The notes beneath the pieces were generated by a model. It was not told the origin of the DNA. It searched no databases and saw nothing but the letters and a program-made list of their open reading frames with translations. From positions 1 to 53,178 of the forward strand of contig PBLQ01000042.1 of the NCBI GenBank assembly GCA_002721815.1: DNA of 53,178 nucleotides, in the 5' to 3' direction. Below are positions 17,552-27,800 of the stretch, piece by piece. Source of the stretch: Myxococcales bacterium. Lineage in GTDB: Bacteria > Myxococcota > UBA727 > GCA-2721815. Positions within the stretch are counted from its first letter, which is position 1; the number at the start of each line of letters is the position of its first letter. The translations under genes and the position numbers were made by a program.

Positions 17552-18745
17552 ATGCTTGCCCACCTTCAAGACTGGTTGACTCTCGGAATTCGCTGGATTC
17601 ACTTCATCGCGGGCGCGGCATGGATTGGCGCCTCATTCTATTTCAACTGGCTCAACCACTCTCTCAGACCCCCAGAGGAAGAACGAGACAATATTGGGGG
17701 TGAGGTTTGGGCCGTACATGGCGGCGACTTTTTTCAGGTGAACAAATTTAAGGGTGCGCCTGAAAAGCTTCCGGGCACGCTGCATTGGTTCAAATGGGAA
17801 GCCTACCTCACCTGGATCAGCGGCTTTGCCATGCTCGTCTTGGTCTATTACTTGAAGCCGGGTTATTTGGTGGACCCCAGTGTGGCTGATATCACCCAAA
17901 GCCAAGGGGTCATGATTGGTTTGGGCACCATTGTTGTGGGCTGGTTCGTTTACGACTTGATGTGTAAAAGCCCACTTGGCAAAAACGGCCGGCTCTTGGC
18001 CATCATTGGTTTTGCCATGGTGGTGGTGGTCACCTATGCCCTTTGCAATGTCCTGGGCAGTCGTGCGGCCTATATTCACGTGGGTGCCATGCTCGGCACG
18101 ATCATGGCGGCCAATGTCTTTTTTGTAATCATTCCCAATCAACGGGTGATGGTCGACGCCATGAGCAAAGGCGAAGCCCCTGATGTTTCCCTAGGGGAAG
18201 CCGGCGCGCTGCGTTCACTGCATAACAATTATATGACGTTGCCTGTTTTATTTGTGATGGTTTCCAATGCCCACCCCAGCACCTTTGGACACGAATACAA
18301 CTGGCTCATCTTGGCCGCTCTCACCATTATTGGCGTGATGACCCGCCATTATTTCAACCTGAAAAACAAAGGGAAGAAACAACCTTTGTGGCTGGTGGCT
18401 TCCGCCTTGGGCATGTTCATTCTCGCTTATTTGGTAAGCCCAAAACCTGCCCCTGCCTTGTCAGAAAATGGAGCCGCGTCCTCTCCAATTACCTTTGCGC
18501 AAGTACAAACCATTATGGAAGCACGTTGCACCTCGTGTCACGCTGAAAAACCCACCTACGAAGCGTTTCCCACGCCCCCAAAAGGCGTCATCCTCACCAG
18601 TTACGACAAAATTAAAGCGCACCAAGAACAAGTAAAAACGTCGCTGGAAACCAACTACATGCCTTTGGGTAATCTCACCAAAATGACCGCCGAGGAGCGA
18701 CAAACGGTGATTCAGTGGATCGCCCAAGGCGCTCAATTTCCATAA
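17552..18745 (+). CDS. puuD: urate hydroxylase (membrane, cytochrome c fused)
   Basis: A 397-residue PuuD-type urate hydroxylase, the membrane enzyme that replaces cofactor-free urate oxidase in many bacteria and passes electrons to the respiratory chain. The N-terminal region has about eight transmembrane segments with conserved motifs (RWIHFIAGAAWIGASFYFNWLN; VWAVHGGDFF; LHWFKWEAYLTW). The C-terminal periplasmic cytochrome c domain has heme motif C326-T-S-C329-H330 and a probable axial Met370 in NYMPLGN. AAGGAG lies 11 bases before the ATG. Divergent from alc, so the two units can be co-regulated from the 217-base spacer. The product, 5-hydroxyisourate, is the UraH substrate. Confidence 0.95.
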   Translation: MLAHLQDWLTLGIRWIHFIAGAAWIGASFYFNWLNHSLRPPEEERDNIGGEVWAVHGGDFFQVNKFKGAPEKLPGTLHWFKWEAYLTWISGFAMLVLVYYLKPGYLVDPSVADITQSQGVMIGLGTIVVGWFVYDLMCKSPLGKNGRLLAIIGFAMVVVVTYALCNVLGSRAAYIHVGAMLGTIMAANVFFVIIPNQRVMVDAMSKGEAPDVSLGEAGALRSLHNNYMTLPVLFVMVSNAHPSTFGHEYNWLILAALTIIGVMTRHYFNLKNKGKKQPLWLVASALGMFILAYLVSPKPAPALSENGAASSPITFAQVQTIMEARCTSCHAEKPTYEAFPTPPKGVILTSYDKIKAHQEQVKTSLETNYMPLGNLTKMTAEERQTVIQWIAQGAQFP

Positions 18746-18772
18746 AAAAACGCCCGGTGAACACCGAGCGTT
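18744..18772 (-). terminator. convergent terminator between puuD and lipoprotein gene
   Basis: AACGC-C-CGGTG and CACCG-A-GCGTT form a stem with one mismatch and a GAAC loop. Read on the minus strand it is followed by seven T, so it ends the 18798-19340 gene. On the plus strand it may also help to end puuD. Confidence 0.7.
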
Positions 18773-18797
18773 GAGTTTGAACTGTAAGTTCGCTCAC

Positions 18798-19340
18798 TTA
18801 TTCAGTGGCGGTACATGGATCGAGTTCTGGGCAAGCATCATAAAATGCTTTGCAGGCCTCGGGGTTGGCACACGTATCAGCGTCTGCAGTATCATCAGTG
18901 TCGTCACCCTCTTCTTCTTTGCAGCTCATTTCGTCGGCCATGGTTTTCATTTCATCCCAATTGGCGAGGGTGCAAGCTTCGTAGTCTGCCAGAGGGGCTG
19001 CACAATCTCCAAAGTTCAATTCACAACCGGCGTCTTCTGATTCTTCAGCCTCTTCGGACATACAGCTGTCATAGGACTCTTGGCATGTTTCTTCGAAGGA
19101 AGCATCACCGTCCATGGCAAAAGCCGCGCTCAGCTGCCCGCCCAAATAACAAGCAAATTTCTTTGATGCTTCTGTGACGCCCTGCGCTTCTGCTTCTGTT
19201 TCCATCGCGGTGCACAATGCGGTCTCATCTTCACCTGAAATGCCGTTCACTGGCGTATCGCCACTGATGCCGCTGTTAAATGGTGTCGAGCAGGCAGTAA
19301 AAATGAAAAGACTTCCAATTAAAATTAACAATTTTTGCAT
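18798..19340 (-). CDS. acidic Cys-rich lipoprotein
   Basis: A 180-residue lipoprotein (lipobox F-T-A-C, Cys17). The mature chain is strongly acidic and carries spaced Cys pairs (ALCTAM, FACYLGG, CQESYDSC, CELNFGDC, CANPEACKAFYDACPELDPC). The first part looks helical. No enzyme motif is visible. It is similar in style, not obviously in sequence, to the lipoprotein at 4767-5372. It is followed by a good minus-strand terminator and preceded by a 264-base spacer, so it is probably a single-gene unit. Function unknown. Confidence 0.85.
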   Translation of the reverse strand: MQKLLILIGSLFIFTACSTPFNSGISGDTPVNGISGEDETALCTAMETEAEAQGVTEASKKFACYLGGQLSAAFAMDGDASFEETCQESYDSCMSEEAEESEDAGCELNFGDCAAPLADYEACTLANWDEMKTMADEMSCKEEEGDDTDDTADADTCANPEACKAFYDACPELDPCTATE

Positions 19341-19604
19341 CTCTATGTTTCCTCCAACAAAAGGTTAGGCAGACCGCTCCATGCAGTCTTCCGGATGTTT
19401 GGCCTCCTATAGGCAACTTGCGGACCTTTTTCGTAAGTATTTAATTTGTTGCTACTTTTCAAATTATTCGCACCGATTTCAACGGGAAAAGCCTAAAAAT
19501 CGCGACAGTCATGGCATACTTCACCCTTTTCACTTCAGAATAATTTACCCTGTTCTTTTTTTCTTATTGGCGTTAAAAATGATTTTTTTCACAGGAGCCT
19601 AAAA

Positions 19605-20192
19605 ATGGTCAAAACACTTTCCACCATGCTGCCCTTAAAAACCCCTCTTCCTGGTTTTCAATTACCAGATGCGGTGACTGGCACTGTCTTCAGTACCGAG
19701 CAATTACCACAAGACCATGGTGTGGTGGTCATGTTCATCTGCAACCACTGTCCCTATGTGATTCACCTTCAAGACGCACTCACACGCTTTGTCCAAGAAC
19801 ACGTGCGCGCCCCTGTTTCGTTTGTGGCCGTCAACAGCAACGATGTTGACAAATACCCACAAGACGGCCCCGAACACATGAAAACATTGGCTGAAGAACT
19901 CAACTGGAACTTTCCATTTTGCTTAGACGAAGATCAGCAATTAGCCAAAACCTTTCAAGCGGCCTGCACCCCTGACTTTTTTGTTTTTAATCAAGACAAA
20001 ACGCTGTATTACCGCGGTCAGTTCGATGCCAGTCGGCCCAAAAATGACGAGCCCATCACTGGCAACGATTTACGAGACGCGCTCACCCGCATGCTGGCCG
20101 GCGAACCCTCTCCACAAGAACAAACACCCAGCATGGGCTGCAACATCAAATGGAAAGAAGGCAACGCGCCCAGTTACTTTCCAGCCGGCTAA
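19605..20192 (+). CDS. thioredoxin-family redoxin
   Basis: A 195-residue AhpC/TSA-Redoxin family protein of the cytosolic YahD/TlpA-like type. The redox motif is C46-N-H-C49-P-Y-V, at the end of the VVVMFICN strand. The cis-Pro loop is ACTPDFFVF, and the family-typical tail has a further Cys in SMGCNIKWK. It is likely a thiol-disulfide oxidoreductase or peroxidase; the partner is unknown, though the trxB product would be a natural reductant. The AGGAG ribosome site is 7 bases before the ATG. Its stop abuts that of the opposing large lipoprotein gene. Confidence 0.9.
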   Translation: MVKTLSTMLPLKTPLPGFQLPDAVTGTVFSTEQLPQDHGVVVMFICNHCPYVIHLQDALTRFVQEHVRAPVSFVAVNSNDVDKYPQDGPEHMKTLAEELNWNFPFCLDEDQQLAKTFQAACTPDFFVFNQDKTLYYRGQFDASRPKNDEPITGNDLRDALTRMLAGEPSPQEQTPSMGCNIKWKEGNAPSYFPAG

Positions 20193-23100
20193 TTATTGAA
20201 GATTGCCCTCAAGGCGTAACTGGTTGTCGGTCTGCTCAACGATGCCGTCGCTCAAGCGCCACACCAAGGGCTGGTTTAACCCTGCCAAACTCCCCACATC
20301 GAACTCGGGCAATGGGATGGATGATAAAATGGGGGTCAACAACTCGGGGATCATGGTCTCGAAAATGTCTGCTAACGCCACAGACATCTCGCCTTGATAG
20401 GCGGGTTCGTCCAAAGAAACCACTTCAATGTAAATGGTGATGTTGTCCGTGGGCACCAATGAAATTTCGTTGGTATCCCCGTTGAATGACATGTCAAAAC
20501 CCACCAGCGCTGACAAATAAAACGTGATGGGGATGGTGCCCAAATCACCCATGGTCAAAGCCCCTGACGCCCATAAGTCGCCAAAACCGAGAAGCCCGTC
20601 TTCGTCAGAATTATCGCTGGGCATGATCACCGGCGGCGACAAGGCCTCAAGGTCCATGGCCACCCCATCGCCCAAATCTAAACTGGACTCGAGCTCAGGC
20701 AACGACATGGCACCTCCATACCAAGTGGCCCACATGATTTGGTTGAGAAAGTCTTTTTTCATGGCCACGCCAAAAGCTGAGGCACCCACATCAAACCAAG
20801 AAGTGATGCCGCTGCTCTTAATACTCCCGGTATCAAGCTGCGGGATGGTGGGCCCTTTTTGGTCGGGCGCGATTTGCGTTTTTAAACCCATGCGTCCGTA
20901 ACCCGCCCCAAAGTTCGCATAACCAATCTCAGAAGACAGGGTCAAAGTGCCATTTAAAGGCGCGCCCAAATCCATCGATGTGCCCATAGTGAAGTCTTGG
21001 AAAAACCCTGCCATCAAAGGCTCAAGGTTGTTGCGCATCGCCACTTCGAGTTCTTCTTCGATGTCTTCGGTGAAGTAGTCTAGAATGAGGTTTCCAAGAG
21101 CCCCCACGGTACTATCCAAAAGAAAATCCCACCATGTCCACGAGCCCCAGTTAACGTCAATATCGGTATTGGTGAGCGTAATATTGAGTGTTTCAAACTC
21201 AGTCGAAAGCAAACTGCCATTCATTGCAACGGGCATGATGCCATAAACTTCTACTTTTTGAATGGAAGCAATACCCGCGGCATCCGTAATGTATCTGCCA
21301 CATTCTGACCATTCGTAGCTGGCAAAGACATTCAAAGGCATTGAGAGATTGGAAACGGACATTTTGATCTCTAACCCCTGGCTGGTCGCGTTCACAAAAT
21401 GAATAGTCGGGTCCCCGTATGTTAAATTGCCGGTTTTGGATACCCACCAACCTTCTTCATAGACGGTTTCGGTTGAACAGAAACCCGGAGTAAGGCTCGA
21501 ACAACCGAAACCACACGTATGAATAGTTTGCTGGTCAGGATTCCCATCGCCATTAGAATCAAATCCATCAGAATGGGCCAGTGGATTCGAAATGAAAGCA
21601 TCAATATCCGTTTGGTCCATCACTGTCTCTGCGAGGGTCGCCAGATCATCAATATCGGCCCGGTTGCCGTCATCAAAAATAGGCTGGTTGAACTGGGCGA
21701 TAATGCCATTGCTCACTTGGGCTTGGCTGTTCGACGATACGGCCGGTGTATAATAGGCAGGCGAACGCAGGTAACTTTGGACCGTTTGACGGGTGTTGTC
21801 GCAAGCGTCTGTGGCAGACATGCGAAGGATATTCACGCCCCAAACACTGGTCTCCACCACCGTACTGCTGTGTGCCAACTGACCTGAAGCCACCGTCACA
21901 GGGTCTTCATTTAAAGAAATGGCGCTCACCGGCGTCAAAAGATCGATCACTTCAAAATCAATGGAAATAACTCCAGGCGTATACCCTCCCGCGGTCATCA
22001 TCGATGCTCTGGAGGGGTTGGTGATTTCTATCTCTGGCGGTGTGGTGTCCACGATGACATCGAAAGAAGCGTTGAACGCGTTGGCGCCCGCATGATGAGG
22101 CTCTGCCACCGAAAAAGTAATGGTGATGTTTCCATCTTGCGTGAATTCATGTTGCCCGCCGCCAGTTTCAACGATGGCATCGATGGGTGAGGCCACCACC
22201 GAAAGGGCTGGATCATCGATGGGGTTTGCCCAGTAGTCCGTGACGGTCACTGAATAATTCAAGATTTGCCCAGGCTTTTGACAATCGCTATCGTCAAAGG
22301 TGAGCGACCAATCGTAAGGGTCTCCCGGCACCACTTGAATGGCCAATGGCGTGTCATCCACAATATCGCGAATGTGACATTTGAGTGCATACACACCCGC
22401 CACCGTATGACTCACACTGAACACCCCAACATCTACGGTATTCAACTCAAAACCGTCGGGAACTTCGAGCCAGCTTTCATCGTCCGCCGGCAGAGGGTTG
22501 TTCCACGCATCGAAAACATTGCAGGTCACATTGATGGACGCGCCCGCTTGAAGAACAATGGTATCGCTCACGGTATCTGTTTTTGCTGGTGATGGGTCAC
22601 AAACAAAACCATTGCCTTCATAGTTTTCGTTGCACACACACGTGTAACCCGGGGTTTGATTTTGGCAGGTGGCGTTTTCGTCGCAGGTATGGCTGCCATT
22701 GGCGCATTCATTCACGTCTTGATCACAAAGTTCACCCGAATAGAAATCATCGCAGATGAAATCGCAGATGCCATTGATGCATGTGCCCGAACCTGTTTCG
22801 ATGACACAAGAATTGTTACACGCCCCACAGTGGATATTGGCAGTGAGGATGTCTTGCTCACACCCATTGGTCATGTCCGCATCGCAATCGGCCCAGCCAT
22901 GCTCACACCCTAAAATCTCACCCTCGATTTCAAATTCAATTTCGAGCGTGTCGTTGATACCGTGCTCAAACTGAAAGATAATTTTTTCCTTGGGCAAAGG
23001 ACCCGGCGACAAACCGGGCAACAGTCGCACCGAGACCCACAAACGATCCCCCACATTCAAACGATTGGGGAGCACGGTCATTCCGTTCAACCCGCCATCG

Positions 23101-23441
23101 GGATTAAATGCATGGGTCACTTTGAGCTCGGTGGGCAGGTCTGCGGCATCCCATGACACAAAATTCAATGGCACCTCTCCGGTATTATCGAGCCGAACCC
23201 AAACGCTGGCCAATTCACCCGGTGGAATCTCGCCAAAATCAAGCACCTGTGTGTCATCACATTGATCGAGGTAGTAAGAAACACAGCTGGATGCCTCGGC
23301 ATACAAATCCGCATGACCGGGAGCTTTTCCAATGCCGGCGGTTTCAGGATCACAGCCCATGATTAAAAGAAAGGCACCCAACCAACCAATCCACAAACGG
23401 TGGTTCAGGGCAGAGACAATGAATCCATGGGGCTGATACAT
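20193..23441 (-). CDS. large multidomain lipoprotein with EGF and possible TULIP-like C-terminus
   Basis: A 1082-residue lipoprotein if the ATG at 23441 is used (lipobox I-M-G-C, Cys30). The frame opens with a TTG at 23459, and neither start has a clear ribosome site. In order it has: an ASH/choice-of-anchor region (about 40-170), a myxobacterial-type Cys motif (DCDADMTNGCEQ then HCGACNNSC), one cbEGF unit (DVNECANGSHTC), several Ig-like beta domains (about 280-560), and an about 450-residue C-terminal region. That region contains segments like FLNQIMWATWYGGAM that recall the second half of BPI/LBP-type lipid-binding (TULIP) proteins. The lipid-binding suggestion is weak and from pattern only. 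It is convergent with the redoxin gene. Confidence 0.8.
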   Translation of the reverse strand: MYQPHGFIVSALNHRLWIGWLGAFLLIMGCDPETAGIGKAPGHADLYAEASSCVSYYLDQCDDTQVLDFGEIPPGELASVWVRLDNTGEVPLNFVSWDAADLPTELKVTHAFNPDGGLNGMTVLPNRLNVGDRLWVSVRLLPGLSPGPLPKEKIIFQFEHGINDTLEIEFEIEGEILGCEHGWADCDADMTNGCEQDILTANIHCGACNNSCVIETGSGTCINGICDFICDDFYSGELCDQDVNECANGSHTCDENATCQNQTPGYTCVCNENYEGNGFVCDPSPAKTDTVSDTIVLQAGASINVTCNVFDAWNNPLPADDESWLEVPDGFELNTVDVGVFSVSHTVAGVYALKCHIRDIVDDTPLAIQVVPGDPYDWSLTFDDSDCQKPGQILNYSVTVTDYWANPIDDPALSVVASPIDAIVETGGGQHEFTQDGNITITFSVAEPHHAGANAFNASFDVIVDTTPPEIEITNPSRASMMTAGGYTPGVISIDFEVIDLLTPVSAISLNEDPVTVASGQLAHSSTVVETSVWGVNILRMSATDACDNTRQTVQSYLRSPAYYTPAVSSNSQAQVSNGIIAQFNQPIFDDGNRADIDDLATLAETVMDQTDIDAFISNPLAHSDGFDSNGDGNPDQQTIHTCGFGCSSLTPGFCSTETVYEEGWWVSKTGNLTYGDPTIHFVNATSQGLEIKMSVSNLSMPLNVFASYEWSECGRYITDAAGIASIQKVEVYGIMPVAMNGSLLSTEFETLNITLTNTDIDVNWGSWTWWDFLLDSTVGALGNLILDYFTEDIEEELEVAMRNNLEPLMAGFFQDFTMGTSMDLGAPLNGTLTLSSEIGYANFGAGYGRMGLKTQIAPDQKGPTIPQLDTGSIKSSGITSWFDVGASAFGVAMKKDFLNQIMWATWYGGAMSLPELESSLDLGDGVAMDLEALSPPVIMPSDNSDEDGLLGFGDLWASGALTMGDLGTIPITFYLSALVGFDMSFNGDTNEISLVPTDNITIYIEVVSLDEPAYQGEMSVALADIFETMIPELLTPILSSIPLPEFDVGSLAGLNQPLVWRLSDGIVEQTDNQLRLEGNLQ

Positions 23442-23599
23442 GGGAAAAGCGTAGCACAAGTGGCCCGTTTCACTGTGAATTTTCCCACTGAACTGTCAAT
23501 TTAAACAGGGCATATCGGTCACTTAGAGAAATATTTCTCTCGATTCGGCAGTTGCAAAATGGCATGCTAAGGCCGTCGTTTTGCAGGAGTTTGTCCTTT

Positions 23600-24652
23600 A
23601 TGAGTCGTTATCTTATTTATGGTGCCAATGGTTTTACGGGTCGCTTGATCGTGGCAGAGGCCATCGAGCGCGGCCACAAACCCATTTTGGCCGGCCGCAA
23701 TGCCAAAGAGCTCCAAGCCCTGGGGCAACAAACCGGGCTTGAGGTTCGCATTTTTGATCTCAAAAACATTGAGACCATCTCCCAACATTTGCAGGATGTT
23801 TCGGCCGTTTTGCACGGGGCAGGCCCATTCAGCATCACCATGCCGCCCATGGTGAAGGCGTGCCTGCAAAGTCAAACCCATTACTTAGACATCACCGGTG
23901 AAATCGAAGTCTTCGAAAAATGCTACGCCCAGCACGAGCAAGCGCTCAAGCAAGAAGTGGCCCTCATTCCTGGGGTGGGCTTCGATGTGGTGCCCACCGA
24001 CTGTGTGGCCAAAACCCTGTCTGAAGCTTTGCCTGACGCCACCCATTTGTCACTGGCCTTTCGCGCCTTGGGCGGTGTTTCCCGTGGCACTTTAAAAACT
24101 GCCGTCTTGCACATGGACAAGGGCAGCTGGGTTCGCCACGAAGGTCAACTCAAACGCACCGACACCGAATTGTTTAAAGGCTCCAACTTTGGCACCACCG
24201 ATGAGCTGTTGTTCACCGGGATTCCCTGGGGTGATTTGAGTGCTGCTTATCGCTCCACCAAAATCCCCAACATTCTCACCGCCATGGGCAGCTCACCCAA
24301 CCAAGCCAAACAAATGGCAAAGATACAAAAGTGGATTCCATTGCTCAAACTCAAACCGGTGAATGCTTTGGCCAGACAAATCATTCAACGTAAAGTCACC
24401 GGGCCCAGCGAAGAAAAACAAAACACATCTATCTCTTACGTTTATGGCCGGGCCAAAAACAGCCGCGGTCACGTGGAGACGCGTGCCTTACAATGTTGCG
24501 AAGCGTATCGGCTGACCGCCAAGGCTGCGGTGCATGCAGTGGATCAATTATTAAAATCCAATGAGCTCAAAGGGGCCCTCACCCCCAGCTTGGCTTTTGG
24601 CAAAGATTTCTTATTCGACGTGCCCGGGGCCAATGCTGCTTGGTTGAATTAA
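23600..24652 (+). CDS. saccharopine dehydrogenase-like (trans-acting enoyl reductase type) protein
   Basis: A 350-residue protein with N-terminal Rossmann motif YGANGFTG, then AGRN, HGAGPF and a YLDITGE motif. The last is diagnostic of the saccharopine dehydrogenase-like oxidoreductases (SCCPDH / mycobacterial trans-acting enoyl reductase group). Members reduce lipid intermediates or are of unknown function, so this is not a lysine-pathway enzyme by default. The ATG at 23600 was chosen because GGAG lies 10 bases upstream and the glycine motif then sits at the usual distance from the start; the open frame begins 48 bases earlier. No signal peptide. Confidence 0.88.
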   Translation: MSRYLIYGANGFTGRLIVAEAIERGHKPILAGRNAKELQALGQQTGLEVRIFDLKNIETISQHLQDVSAVLHGAGPFSITMPPMVKACLQSQTHYLDITGEIEVFEKCYAQHEQALKQEVALIPGVGFDVVPTDCVAKTLSEALPDATHLSLAFRALGGVSRGTLKTAVLHMDKGSWVRHEGQLKRTDTELFKGSNFGTTDELLFTGIPWGDLSAAYRSTKIPNILTAMGSSPNQAKQMAKIQKWIPLLKLKPVNALARQIIQRKVTGPSEEKQNTSISYVYGRAKNSRGHVETRALQCCEAYRLTAKAAVHAVDQLLKSNELKGALTPSLAFGKDFLFDVPGANAAWLN

Positions 24653-24677
24653 AAAAGCCCTTCACGAAGAAGGGCTT
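24650..24677 (-). terminator. terminator of the kinase/lipoprotein operon
   Basis: A perfect 9-base-pair stem AAGCCCTTC / GAAGGGCTT with a 5-base loop. On the minus strand it runs into a T tract that continues into the stop codon of the opposing gene. It lies downstream of the 24805 gene and of its Cys-module remnant. Confidence 0.8.
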
Positions 24678-24706
24678 GAGGGTGGTTTGCGCTTAACGGC
24701 CCGCGA

Positions 24707-24829
24707 TCAATCGCACGTGGTGTCCGACCCGGCAGCATTGTCGCCCGCCTCGTTGGTGCCAGTGGCGCAAGCCGCACAGGTGCCATCACGCACTGCTCTA
24801 TCCGCTAAGGCGCGATCGGTGCTGCAATT
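24707..24829 (-). pseudogene. out-of-frame Cys-module remnant
   Basis: A 40-codon frame, offset from the upstream lipoprotein gene and overlapping its last 25 bases, encodes DGTCAACATGTNEAGDNAAG followed by SDTTCD and a TGA stop. This is the typical closing module (C-x-x-C...GTxxAAGDxxxGxDTxC) of Cys-repeat surface proteins of this kind. There is no start codon or ribosome site for it. It looks like the former C-terminal tail of the 24805 gene, now cut off by a frameshift or domain replacement. A programmed or sequencing frameshift is the alternative. Confidence 0.45.
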
Positions 24830-27800
24830 TCATAGGTTTTAGCGTACGCCAGGTTCCCGCGAACAAACACGCCCCGATTAATCGAGCTCTCGATTTCTTC
24901 TACGGTTTCCAGCGTGCCGTCTGGGGTAATGTAACGAACTTTTCCGCCCGTATATCCTGACTGGTCAACAAAGTAGACGCGCCCTTGAACGACACTTGCC
25001 ACGCTCTTAGATGGGATGGTTATGGCGACAGTCGTCGCATCAACTCCGTCTGCCGCATAGTTGTCCCCTGCAACGCCCGTGCCCGCGATTACCTCACCGG
25101 CACCGCCATTTACCTTATCAACTCTGAAGATTTGGTGTTCGGTTGAAATGTATATGTATTGGTCACCGACTGCCATGCTGTCCGCAGAAGGGATGCCGCT
25201 TGTCGCGATGACCGTGGTCGTCCCAGTAGCCATTTCGTAGCGAGTTACCTCATCGATTCCTGTTCGGGCGTACAGGTAGGTGGTGTCTGAGGTAATACCT
25301 GAGTCAAAGACCTCAACGTCGAGACCGGTTGCGAATTCGCTCTGAGCCCCGAGCACTCCCCCCTCTGATTTCCAGATGGTAGTTGTCGCGCCTCCGTCAA
25401 ACACTAATCCGGTGTAGTAGATGTCGCCGTTGGCTGGATTTTCGGCGAAGGTCGGGGTGCTCGAACCGAGATCGCTTGCCCAAGTCGTCCAGGTACCGCC
25501 CGATCGGTATTCAACATCCGAGGTGCCGTCGAGGTCTAAATCGGCAGAAAGTGCTGTGCCGGTCCCGTTGGTGTAGTATTTTGCGGTTTTGTCATTTGTT
25601 CCACAAAGTAACGTACCATCGCTCAGCACGTAGCTTGTGTAGGTACACCCACTGGCACCAAGATGCATCGGCGGGACTGGGGCACAGACGGAATTATCAC
25701 AGATACCGCTGGTACATTCAGCATTGTCGGTGCATGCTTCGCCGAGATTTTTGGTTGGGTCGCAACCAGCACCGTCACCAAAGAATCCGGTGTTGCATTC
25801 GCATGCCGCGTCCGTGGTGCTCGTTCCAGGGGTGATTTCAGTGGCATTGGCGTCGCAAGCCGTGTGCATCGCGCAGCTGGTACCGTCGCCGAAGTATCCG
25901 GTGTTGCATTCGCATGCCGCGTCCGTGGTGCTCGTTCCAGGGGTGGTTTCACTGGCATTGGCGTCGCAAGCCGTGTGCATGGCGCAGCTGGTGCCGTCGC
26001 CGAAGTAACCGGTGTTGCATTCGCATGCCGCATCGGTGGTCGCATCGCCGGCTGATGTTTCAGTGGCATTGCCATCGCACACCGTGTGGGCAATGCAAGC
26101 GGTGGTCGCATCACCATCATCATCATAAGTGTTGGCGTCGCAGTCTGCGCAAGAGCCATCAGTCGTGGCGGTGGGCGCGGTTAAGGTTTGGCCGTCGGCG
26201 CAATCGGTCACCATATGTGCAATGCAAGGGGTTAAAGCATCCGAATCATCATCGTATTCACCCGCCGCGCAATCCGTACAATATCCGTCAGCCGTGATGG
26301 TACCAATGGTCAAGGTTTGGCCAATATCACAATCGGTTACAGTGTGCGCCACGCAATCGCTGCTCGGATTGCTATCGTGGTCGTAGAAGCCAGCAGAGCA
26401 ATCTGTGCAAGAACCATCGCTGGTGCTCGTCCCCGGGCTCAAGAGTTGACCATCATCGCAGTCGGTCACGGTATGCGCAATGCAAGGGGTTAAGGCGTCC
26501 GAATCATCATCCCACGTACCCGCCGCACAGCTGTCACCTTCGCTGGGCTCATCGTCGCTGGGCTCATTGTCGCTGGGCTCATCGTCGCTGGGCTCATCGT
26601 CACCAGGACCAGCGTCGATGATACAAGGGACAAGCCCAGTGGTGCCGCCAACGCACTCTCCGCAGGCGTCGATTGAGGCAAGCCCACCAAATTCACCGTT
26701 ACAATCTTGTACACAATCATTGGTTGGGTCTTCGTCGCAAACACCACACCCATCAGCAAGCGCTGTTCCACCGGGTACACCATTGCAATCCTCACAAGGT
26801 GACTCGTGGGTCCCTAAATAAGCGAAGGTGTTTTCCGGGAAGATGTTCCACGTCTCACCGGATTGTGAATCCCAGTCAAAATCGCCTGTGTCGATATTGC
26901 AGGCACGTACCAAAGTGTAGTCTTCAGTTGAGCCGGCGCCCACCACAAAAGAGTCGCCAGGGTCCACCCCTTCTTTGCCCACTGCATCCACCAATGTATC
27001 ACAGGCGAACAGGCCGATGGCGTCGTTTCCATTATGTACTAATGAACCCGTTTCTAGGTCGCACTCATCTTTGATTGCTTGCGTGGCAGAGGAATGGCAA
27101 ACGACAAAAACCTCACCGGCCGGCAATGTATCACTCATCGTGATCACTTTGTCTTCATCAGCCCAAGCTCCGCCATTTTGAATCAATACCAGCTGGTATA
27201 GACTTAAATCTACCTCACTGTCTCCACCATTAAACAATTCGACCGCTTTGTTGTTGCTGTCACCTTCAACGTATTCGGAAATGAACACATTACCCGCCAG
27301 TTCTTCGCAGGTGGGCGGGGCGCCTGCATCGGCAGTACCTTGGACCACACCGCCATCAGCCACGGTATCACTCGTACCTCCATCGGCGAGGGTTTCGCTC
27401 ACGCCCCCATCGGCGAGGGTTTCGCTCGCGCCCGCATCGGCAACCTCTTCGGTAATCCCCGCATCAATTTCTTCAACCGGCTCACTGCTACCGGCATCGG
27501 TAGCCGTCGTGGTGGGCACACCCACGATGGCGGTGGTGCCATCTTCGCAGGTGATGGTGGCGGTGCCATCATCGTTTTGGGTCACGGTGCAGTCCGTGCC
27601 ATCAATGCCATCGTCGCCATCTTCACCGTCGTCGCCGGCCTCACCGGTATCGCCCGCAGAGCCGGTAGCCCCAGTGGCCCCGCTGAAACCATTGTTACCA
27701 TCATGAATCACCGCACTGGTGCCATCGGCACAGCGAATGGTTTTGCTGCCATCGCCATTATCGGTGATGGCGCATGATGTGCCGTTGGCACCATCGTTGC

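Noticed and set aside
19381-19602. 73-codon plus-strand frame before the redoxin gene
   Set aside because: No ribosome site, odd composition (many Phe/Lys/Cys) and no recognisable features; likely the untranslated promoter region.
23600-24652. Lysine-pathway saccharopine dehydrogenase
   Set aside because: The YLDITGE motif and length fit the lipid-type reductase group of this superfamily and no lysine genes are near.
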